Assembly (NCBI GenBank): GCA_031287285.1
Contig: JAITTC010000078.1
Span: 1 to 6,499 of the forward strand
Direction of reading: 5' to 3'
Source: Christensenellaceae bacterium
Lineage (GTDB): Bacteria > Bacillota > Clostridia > Christensenellales > UBA1750
Length of the DNA stretch: 6,499 nucleotides
The notes under the pieces were generated by a model. That model did not search any database. It was not told the origin of the DNA and was given only the letters and a program-made list of their open reading frames with translations. Numbering within the stretch: position 1 is the first letter of the stretch; each line of letters starts with the position of its first letter. A program made the position numbers and the translations under genes. Of this stretch, positions 1-4,697 are shown piece by piece.

Positions 1-414
1 CGCGGGAAGGCCTTCCGGGCTTACGCCGCCCTTCTGCGCTTCCCCCGCGGTGTTCACCTGCAGCAGCACGGGAACCACGCGGCCTACTTCGGTCGCTTTT
101 TTCGAGATCTCTGCGGCCAAGTCGATCTGATCCACGGAGTGAACCAAATAAACTTCACCTATTATATGCTTAATCTTGTTTTTTTGCAACCGACCAATGT
201 GATGATATTTCAAAATTGTATCGATTTCGTCTTTTTTCGATAGCCACTCCTGCACCCGGTTCTCGCCATAATCGAAAATGCCGAGTTCAGGCAGCCGGTT
301 GATTGTCGCCGCATCCCTGGTCTTGCTCGCGGCCAAAATCGTGTAATTCCGCTTATTTGCAGCCGTGTCTAGCCGTTCCTTCAGCTTTTTTACGTTTTCA
401 GCCAGGCTATCCAT
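1..414 (-). CDS. yggS: YggS/YlmE family PLP-binding protein, C-terminus cut off by the window edge
   Basis: This is the N-terminal 138 residues of a protein normally about 225-230 residues long; the frame is open to base 1. YggS proteins bind pyridoxal 5'-phosphate and keep its pool and amino-acid balance in order; no enzyme reaction is firmly assigned. Visible landmarks are LAASKT (residues 27-32), with K31 as the PLP-binding lysine, YGENRVQE (49-56), HHIGRLQKNK (71-80), VHSVDQ (91-96) and LLQVNTAGEAQKGG (117-130). The ATG at 414 has a clear ribosome binding site, GGAGGA at 430-425, ten bases upstream. It follows the HlyD-like gene by 58 bases and is probably cotranscribed with it. In many Bacillota this gene (ylmE) sits just before sepF, ylmG, ylmH and divIVA, which would lie off the left edge. 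The stretch 121-240 is much more AT-rich than the surroundings. Confidence 0.95.
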   Translation of the reverse strand, partial: MDSLAENVKKLKERLDTAANKRNYTILAASKTRDAATINRLPELGIFDYGENRVQEWLSKKDEIDTILKYHHIGRLQKNKIKHIIGEVYLVHSVDQIDLAAEISKKATEVGRVVPVLLQVNTAGEAQKGGVSPEGLPA

Positions 415-448
415 TTCTTTAAAGTCCTCCCTTGCCAAGCGCTGCCGG

Positions 449-468
449 ATTTGCGCGCCGCGCGAAAT
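449..468 (-). repeat. Short hairpin between the HlyD-like gene and yggS
   Basis: An inverted repeat, ATTTGCGC (449-456) against GCGC plus AAAT (460-463 and 465-468), has a three-base loop and one bulged base at 464. It starts five bases after the HlyD-like stop codon. No run of T follows it in the direction of transcription, so it is not a standard intrinsic terminator. It could be an RNA-processing or attenuation element, or chance in GC-rich sequence. Confidence 0.3.
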
Positions 469-472
469 TTAA

Positions 473-1807
473 CTATTTCTTAACCTTCATGCTCTTATCG
501 AGCTTGCCTATTTCAAGGGGCATCACCAATGCATAGCGCGAATCATGCCCAATCACGCGCACGGGAACGAATTCGTTGCTCTCATAGAGGAATACCCCGG
601 TGATGCCGCTGCTCGTCTTCAACGAGCCCAGGGGCACCCGCATCCCTTCCACCCGGCCGCCAATCAGCGCGGTTTCGCGCCTGGTGTTGAGCATCGACGC
701 GATGCTCTGGTCGATCTCCAGCACCACGTAGAGATCGCCGACATCGCCCACCATGGACCTTACCTTGGCCTCATAAACGAGGTCCGCATCTCTGTTGAAG
801 CGCAGCTCGCAGCTTTCCCCCACGCCGATGGTCCAGCCTGCGTCGTCGGTGCGCAGGATCGCGTACCAGTGGTTTTCATTCACCACGCGGAAGAGCGGCT
901 GCCGGCCGCGAAGCTGGTCGAGCTGGGCCGGATCGGTATTATCGAAGAACTGCCTGAAATATTCCGCGTTGAAATCGTCGCCTTCCAGCACGATGGTCGT
1001 CAAATACGGCTCGAGCCCGTCGAGCTGGTAGCTCACCAGGCCGTCGGTCGGCGCGGAGTATTCGCTGCGCCAGCCGTCGATCTGGCTCAGGATCTGGGAA
1101 CGCTTGGCATACATCTGCGTGAGCGTCGTGTTGCGCTGGGCGCTGGGCGTGCTCTCTAAATAGCTCTGCTTTTGCTCCATCAGAAGGGTGAGTTCCCTTT
1201 CCATCTCGACCAAGGCCGGCGTGTTCCCTTCGCGCACGGCCTGGCCAATCTGCCCGCGCTTTTCGTAAATGCTCCCATCCATGGAGCTTAGCTGCTGGTC
1301 GACGATCTGGGTCAGCTCCGGGTAGAGGTTGGATTGCTGCTGTGCGTTAATGCGCTCGTTTTCGGTGGCTAAATCAGAAACGATCTTCTGCGTATAGCCC
1401 GAGGAGTAAAAATTCAGTACCGGCTGGCCGGCCCTGGCCGCGTCCCCGTCGCCCAGGATGTACTTCGCCGTGCCATAGCCCTCTGCGCGCACCGTGGTTT
1501 CTTCCCGAAGGAGGATCGCTGGGAAGGATTTGGTCGTTTCCATCATGCCGTAGCTGACCTCCGCGTAGCCAGAGAACAGCAGCCTAAACAGCGAAACGAT
1601 TCCATAGGCGAGCAGGCCCAAAACGGCCAAAAATACCGCTAAAAACACAAAAAAGCGCGGCTTCACCCGAACGACGGGGCCTTGCTTTTTGGGCGCGCGA
1701 GGCTGCCGCGTCCCCTGCTCCCTCTCGCTCCTGCGCGAAGAGGGCTCTTCCGGGTCTGCGGCACGGCGCAGGTTCTCTCGCATGCTGTTTTTGCGGTAAT
1801 ACTGCAT
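473..1807 (-). CDS. HlyD-like (membrane-fusion-protein type) single-pass membrane protein
   Basis: The 444-residue protein has the layout of a Gram-positive HlyD-like adaptor. Residues 1-51 are a charged, Arg-rich cytoplasmic tail. Residues 52-79 are one hydrophobic segment (FFVFLAVFLAVLGLLAYGIV and on). Residues 88-135 look like the first half of a barrel-sandwich domain. Residues 137-250 are rich in Gln, Glu and Leu and probably form a coiled-coil hairpin. APTDGLVSYQLDG (252-264) looks like the second half of the barrel sandwich, followed by a beta-rich region at 304-435. The body should lie outside the membrane. No ABC or RND transporter partner lies in the window, so an export role is not shown; a structural envelope role is equally possible. 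The ATG at 1807 has AGGAG at 1816-1812, only four bases away. The gene lies 21 bases after the sigma factor gene. The family call rests on architecture, and I recall similar proteins beside yggS in Clostridia. Confidence 0.75.
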   Translation of the reverse strand: MQYYRKNSMRENLRRAADPEEPSSRRSEREQGTRQPRAPKKQGPVVRVKPRFFVFLAVFLAVLGLLAYGIVSLFRLLFSGYAEVSYGMMETTKSFPAILLREETTVRAEGYGTAKYILGDGDAARAGQPVLNFYSSGYTQKIVSDLATENERINAQQQSNLYPELTQIVDQQLSSMDGSIYEKRGQIGQAVREGNTPALVEMERELTLLMEQKQSYLESTPSAQRNTTLTQMYAKRSQILSQIDGWRSEYSAPTDGLVSYQLDGLEPYLTTIVLEGDDFNAEYFRQFFDNTDPAQLDQLRGRQPLFRVVNENHWYAILRTDDAGWTIGVGESCELRFNRDADLVYEAKVRSMVGDVGDLYVVLEIDQSIASMLNTRRETALIGGRVEGMRVPLGSLKTSSGITGVFLYESNEFVPVRVIGHDSRYALVMPLEIGKLDKSMKVKK

Positions 1808-1828
1808 CTTGCTCCTAAGGTCCCGCCG

Positions 1829-2557
1829 CTAGGGGCCCAAAAACGCGGTTTTAAGCCTTTGCAGCAGCTTTCTTTCGATTCTGGATATATACATCTGCGA
1901 TACGTTCAGGCTCTCAGCCACCTGCCGCTGCGACAGGCCTTCGAAAAAGCGCCTTTCGAGTATAGCGCGGTGCTCTGCCGGCAGGGCAGAAAGCTCCTTT
2001 TCGATCATGTCGCGCATGGCGATGCGCTCATACTCCTCTTCCTCTTGGCCCAGGAAGGCCAAAAGGCTCGTTTCTTCATCGGCCGCGATTTCCGCATCGA
2101 TCGAGCTCACCCGCGTCAGGCCCCTGGCCTCGAGCGTCTCCAGCACCTCTTCGAGCGATAGACCGGTTTTCGCGGCGATTTCCTGCGGCGATGGGTCGCG
2201 CCCGAGGGTCTGGGCGAGCTTTTCGCCGGCCGAGTCGATCCTTAAGAGGTTTTCATTCGCTCGCCTTGGCAGCCGAACCAGGCGCGACTTATCTCTAAAG
2301 TGGTTGCGGATCACGCCGGCCAGCGTGGGCACCGCAAAGGACGAAAACTTCAGCCCCTTGCCCGGCTCAAAGCGCTCCACCGCGCCCACCAGCGCCATCG
2401 CCGCCACCTGGTAAAGATCGTCGTATTCGATTCCCCTGCCCGCGTAGCGCCTGGCCACCATCGCCGCCAAGGGCAGGTGCTCGGCGACCAACAGGTTGCG
2501 CAGCTCCACGTTTCGGCTCTTTGCATAAAGCCCAAATTCCTCGTCAAGCTCCTTCAT
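1829..2557 (-). CDS. RNA polymerase sigma factor, SigB/SigF/SigG type
   Basis: The 242-residue protein is the right size for the sporulation and stress sigma factors of Bacillota. Region 2 is clear: EHLPLAAMVARRY (26-38), GIEYDDLYQVAAMALVGAVE (42-61), then KGLKFSSFAVPTLAGVIRNH (67-86) and a basic RLVRLPRR (92-99). Region 3 spans about 103-145, including RDPSPQEIAAKTGLS. Region 4 is ALPAEHRAILERRFFEGLSQ (191-210) with the helix-turn-helix RQVAESLNVSQMYISRIERK (211-230). The DNA-reading helix has SQMYISR where SigB and SigF usually have SQMQVSR or similar. The ATG at 2557 is preferred; a TTG at 2566 in the same frame would add three residues, and neither has a textbook ribosome binding site, only G-rich sequence at 2568-2583. 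The gene follows its likely anti-sigma gene by 30 bases. I cannot say whether it matches SigF, SigB or a separate paralogue. Confidence 0.92.
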   Translation of the reverse strand: MKELDEEFGLYAKSRNVELRNLLVAEHLPLAAMVARRYAGRGIEYDDLYQVAAMALVGAVERFEPGKGLKFSSFAVPTLAGVIRNHFRDKSRLVRLPRRANENLLRIDSAGEKLAQTLGRDPSPQEIAAKTGLSLEEVLETLEARGLTRVSSIDAEIAADEETSLLAFLGQEEEEYERIAMRDMIEKELSALPAEHRAILERRFFEGLSQRQVAESLNVSQMYISRIERKLLQRLKTAFLGP

Positions 2558-2587
2558 GCTCAGCAAAACCGCCCCGCCCCCTTCCGC

Positions 2588-2965
2588 TTAAGGCCGGTGG
2601 CGCATGGCGATCACCCGGATTCCGCTTTCGTCCGCCTCGATTTCAACCTCAGAAATCACCGTTTCGAGCACGGCGCGGCAGAGCGCTGGGTCAATCTCGC
2701 GCCCGTCGGTTTCTTCCGTCGGCCCCTCGGCGCTCACGCGCACGGCGAAATCCCCGCCCGCGCGGAACTCCACGCAAAGCCCGGCCGGCCGCAGCTTTTG
2801 GTGCATCATCGCGTAGCAGGCCTCGTAAACCGCGGTCTTTAAATCCTCGAGCGTTTCCATGCCGACCTCGTGGCCCGCCGCCACGCCGGAAGCCGTTAGC
2901 CTCACGACGAAAAGCGCCTCTTCCCTCGCTGGAATGTGCAGCCTATACGCGCCTTCCTCCGCCAT
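2588..2965 (-). CDS. RsbW/SpoIIAB-like anti-sigma factor with degenerate ATP-binding motifs
   Basis: The 125-residue protein matches the RsbW/SpoIIAB pattern in its N-terminal half: IPAREEALFVVRLTASGVAA (11-30), then METLEDLKTAVYEAC (36-50). Family members bind their sigma factor and, as serine kinases, phosphorylate an anti-anti-sigma protein. Here the usual N-box (E-A-C-T-N-A-x-x-H) reads EACYAMMHQ (48-56), so the metal-binding Asn is missing. The DxGxG box is replaced by VSAEGPTEE (78-86), and no glycine-rich lid precedes the last helix, ALCRAVLETVISEVEIE (94-110). The fold seems kept while ATP binding is probably lost. The start is the ATG at 2965, with GAGG eight bases upstream. An in-frame extension to 3061 is rejected because it runs through the promoter. 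Position directly before the sigma gene supports a partner role; no SpoIIAA/RsbV-like gene is nearby. Confidence 0.8.
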   Translation of the reverse strand: MAEEGAYRLHIPAREEALFVVRLTASGVAAGHEVGMETLEDLKTAVYEACYAMMHQKLRPAGLCVEFRAGGDFAVRVSAEGPTEETDGREIDPALCRAVLETVISEVEIEADESGIRVIAMRHRP

Positions 2966-3014
2966 GCGGCATCCCTCGCTTCCTCTTTCAAGCTGAATCC
3001 ATTGGGTTATGGGC

Positions 3015-3043
3015 AGTATAGCACAAAGCACCCGAGCTGCAAA
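3015..3043 (-). promoter_or_regulatory. Housekeeping (sigma-A type) promoter of the sigma-factor operon
   Basis: On the minus strand a -35 box TTTGCA (3043-3038, four of six consensus bases) is followed by a 17-base spacer and a -10 box TATACT (3020-3015, five of six). A TG one base upstream of the -10 (3023-3022) makes it an extended -10. The expected start site is near 3008, leaving an untranslated leader of about 42 bases before the anti-sigma ATG at 2965. It is the best promoter in the window and lies in the widest gap between genes, so it probably drives the anti-sigma, sigma, HlyD-like and yggS genes. Confidence 0.7.
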
Positions 3044-3061
3044 GCCGCCTTCCCGGGCCAA

Positions 3062-3082
3062 TTTTCGGCACTTCGCCGAAAA
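3062..3082. repeat. Perfect 8-base inverted repeat upstream of the promoter
   Basis: TTTTCGGC (3062-3069) and GCCGAAAA (3075-3082) are perfect inverted copies around a five-base spacer, just after the stop codon of the AlkZ-related gene. The run of T comes before rather than after the stem in both directions, so it does not fit an intrinsic terminator well. Its centre (3072) lies about 64 bases upstream of the predicted start site, a common place for an activator-binding palindrome. A weak terminator or chance remain possible. Confidence 0.4.
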
Positions 3083-3086
3083 ATGC

Positions 3087-3719
3087 CTAGCCCAAAAGCA
3101 GTTTTAGCTTCGCCTTTTGGGGCGCGTCGCTCGCGCGCTCTGCGCGCGCAAGCAGGGTTTGCAGCGCCTCCGCTTCGCCCACCTGCTCGCAGGGGAAGCG
3201 TTCCTCAAGCCTTTGCAGCTTGGCGGAGGCCCAGCCATAGGGCCGCCCATAGCGGTCGAGCTTTTGCTCTTCCCCGGCAAGAACGATCAGCATCTTCATC
3301 TGCAGCTCGATCGCAGCATGGTCGAAGCCCTTCGCGCCCACCTCGCGCCTGATCTCGTGGCTTGGGCGAATCCGCCCTTCGAGCGCGCGGTAAATCGCAA
3401 AGGCCTCCCGGCTTAAAAGCCCGCCTTCATAGATCTCTTCGGCGCTCCAGTTCTTCCTGCGAAGGGCGATGAAACAGGGCAGCAGCTCAGCCGCGATGAA
3501 CCCGGCCTGCCCCAGAAAGAACTTGCCGTAGGCGATCTCCTCGCCTGCGGCAAGCTCCATGCGCCAGCCCCAGGGGTCGCCTTCTTCCCCCGTGAACCAA
3601 GCATTGGGCGTAAGCTCCGTCAGGGGGAAGAGCAGCCGCTCCTTCCTGCCCATAAAGGGCAAAAAGCCGACTTCAAGCACCCTTTTTCGCAGATCCTCCA
3701 GGCTTAAAATGGGCTCCAT
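3087..3719 (-). CDS. AlkZ-related protein (possible DNA-glycosylase-like fold), function unknown
   Basis: The 210-residue protein resembles a Bacillota family that I recall being annotated as AlkZ-related. Shared landmarks are LRKRVLEVGFLPF (10-22), the tryptophan-rich FTGEEGDPWGWRMEL (42-56), EEIAYGKFFLGQAGFIAAEL (60-79), a region of GF plus LQMK (131-142), and YGRPYGWASAKL (157-168). AlkZ itself is a glycosylase that unhooks DNA crosslinks, but I do not see the evidence to assign that activity here, and most members of this family are untested. No signal peptide or membrane segment is present, so it should be cytoplasmic. The ATG at 3719 is chosen over a longer in-frame start because GGAGGAGGAAG lies just upstream and the longer leader is low-complexity Gly/Arg read out of the rluA-like gene. 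It overlaps the end of that gene by 16 bases, implying translational coupling. Confidence 0.65.
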   Translation of the reverse strand: MEPILSLEDLRKRVLEVGFLPFMGRKERLLFPLTELTPNAWFTGEEGDPWGWRMELAAGEEIAYGKFFLGQAGFIAAELLPCFIALRRKNWSAEEIYEGGLLSREAFAIYRALEGRIRPSHEIRREVGAKGFDHAAIELQMKMLIVLAGEEQKLDRYGRPYGWASAKLQRLEERFPCEQVGEAEALQTLLARAERASDAPQKAKLKLLLG

Positions 3720-4633
3720 AGCTCTTCCTCCTCCACTTCCCCTATTTCGATTCCCCTCTCTATCGCCGCCCGGCAAAAGTCCTCGGGCGGCGGGCAAAAC
3801 AGGCGCAATTCCTTGCCGCTTGGCGCCTCGCAGCGAAGGAGCGCGGCGTGCAGCATGCAGCGCAGCCCTTCGATCTCTTCCCCATAGAGAAAGTCCCCAA
3901 GCAGCGGCAGCCCCAGGTGCGCCATGTGCACGCGAATCTGATGCGTGCGGCCGCTTTCGAGCTCGAAGAGCCCCAAATTCAGGCCTTCGCAGCGCCGCAG
4001 CACCCGCAGGCGCGTCTTGGCGGGCGCGCCGCCCTCTCGAACCTCGCGCTCGAGCACGGAGCCCTGCTTCCTGGCAATCGGCGCGTCGATTTCGCGCTCG
4101 TCAAAGCCCGGCTCGCCGCAAAAGAGCCCCAAATACCTTCGCTTAAAGCGGCCGTCGCCAAGCTGCGCCGCCAGCTGGTGCTGGGCATGGGCGTGTTTGG
4201 CTGCCGTCAGCAGGCCGGAGGTCATTCTGTCGAGCCTGTTCACCCCGCGAAAGACCGAGGGCTCGCCCTTCGCCTGCAAATAGGCGGCGACGAAGTTGGC
4301 CAGGCTGCCCTCCCTGTTCCCAGGCCCCGGGTGCGCCGAAAGCCGCGCCGGCTTGTTGAGCACCAGCATGTCCTCGTCCTCGTAGGCGATGAAGAGCTCC
4401 CCCTCCACGGGCAGCAGGCTCTGCTCCGCCCGCTCTGGCTGCTTTAAGACGATGGTCTGCTTCTCGCGCGCGATGACATTCGCAAAAACTGCCTGACCGT
4501 CGAGCAAGATGCCGCCCTCTGCCTTCTTTGCGCGCTGCAGCGCAGAGCTCGAAACCCCGGCGATGCGCAGAACCTCGCGAAGCGCCTTCCCATCGCCGTT
4601 GGGGCCGACCACGATGCGAATTTCCCTGCCCAA
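3704..4633 (-). CDS. RluA-family pseudouridine synthase with N-terminal S4-like domain
   Basis: The 309-residue protein converts specific uridines in ribosomal (or transfer) RNA to pseudouridine; the exact target cannot be read from sequence. An S4-like RNA-binding region lies at about 5-63 (DGKALREVLRIAGVSSSALQ, then GGILLDGQ). The catalytic domain begins near FIAYEDEDMLVLNKPA and has the hallmark GVNRLDRMTSGLL with the catalytic Asp at about residue 135. It also has the family motif LESGRTHQIRVHMAHLGLPL and then GDFLYG. The usual HRLDRxTSG has Asn in place of His, which some relatives share. The start is taken as TTG at 4633, because GAGGGAG sits seven bases upstream and the S4 domain starts at once; the open frame continues to 4849 but only through the vanW end and a hairpin. 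In some Clostridia an RluA gene lies in the same area as lspA and the division cluster. Confidence 0.93.
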   Translation of the reverse strand: MGREIRIVVGPNGDGKALREVLRIAGVSSSALQRAKKAEGGILLDGQAVFANVIAREKQTIVLKQPERAEQSLLPVEGELFIAYEDEDMLVLNKPARLSAHPGPGNREGSLANFVAAYLQAKGEPSVFRGVNRLDRMTSGLLTAAKHAHAQHQLAAQLGDGRFKRRYLGLFCGEPGFDEREIDAPIARKQGSVLEREVREGGAPAKTRLRVLRRCEGLNLGLFELESGRTHQIRVHMAHLGLPLLGDFLYGEEIEGLRCMLHAALLRCEAPSGKELRLFCPPPEDFCRAAIERGIEIGEVEEEELWSPF

Positions 4634-4640
4634 GCTTTCA

Positions 4641-4647
4641 CTCCCTC
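4641..4647 (-). promoter_or_regulatory. Ribosome binding site that fixes the TTG start of the pseudouridine synthase
   Basis: GAGGGAG on the minus strand is followed by seven bases and the TTG at 4633-4631. The nearby ATG at 4657-4655 and GTG at 4643-4641 are in other frames, so this site is the main reason for the TTG call. Confidence 0.6.
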
Positions 4648-4658
4648 GCCCCCATATG

Positions 4659-4691
4659 AAAGGCCCTTGGGGGCCGTGGCGCCCAAGGGCC
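4659..4691 (-). terminator. Strong hairpin after the VanW gene, terminator-like
   Basis: A perfect 10-base stem, GGCCCTTGGG (4691-4682) with CCCAAGGGCC (4671-4662), encloses a ten-base loop. It starts seven bases after the VanW stop codon and is followed by only three T (4661-4659) and then CATAT. The stem is GC-rich and well placed, but the short T run suggests partial termination or protection of the upstream message from decay. The next gene begins 26 bases further on with no clear promoter between, so some read-through is likely. Confidence 0.55.
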
Positions 4692-4697
4692 GCAGGG

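Noticed and set aside
545..1159. Long plus-strand open frame of 204 codons opposite the HlyD-like gene
   Set aside because: It is fully antisense to a better-supported gene, its product has no recognisable motif, and long antisense frames are expected in GC-rich coding DNA.
1829..2965. Standard sporulation spoIIAB-sigF pair
   Set aside because: No spoIIAA is adjacent and the SpoIIAB-like protein lacks key ATP-site residues, so the specific names are not justified from this window.
2300..3021. Plus-strand open frames opposite the sigma and anti-sigma genes
   Set aside because: The products are low-complexity (Arg/Pro/Ala or His-rich) without domains and lie antisense to recognised families.
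2966..3061. 32-residue in-frame extension of the anti-sigma protein
   Set aside because: It would be read through the promoter elements at 3015-3043, and the ATG at 2965 has its own ribosome binding site and matches the family start.
3720..3797. 26-residue Gly/Arg-rich extension of the AlkZ-related protein
   Set aside because: It overlaps synthase coding sequence more deeply and lacks a ribosome binding site, while the ATG at 3719 has GGAGGAGGAAG upstream.
3559..4447. Plus-strand open frames of about 195-199 codons opposite the AlkZ-related and pseudouridine synthase genes
   Set aside because: They are antisense shadows of a gene with clear RluA motifs; Arg/Ala/Pro-rich products show no family signature.
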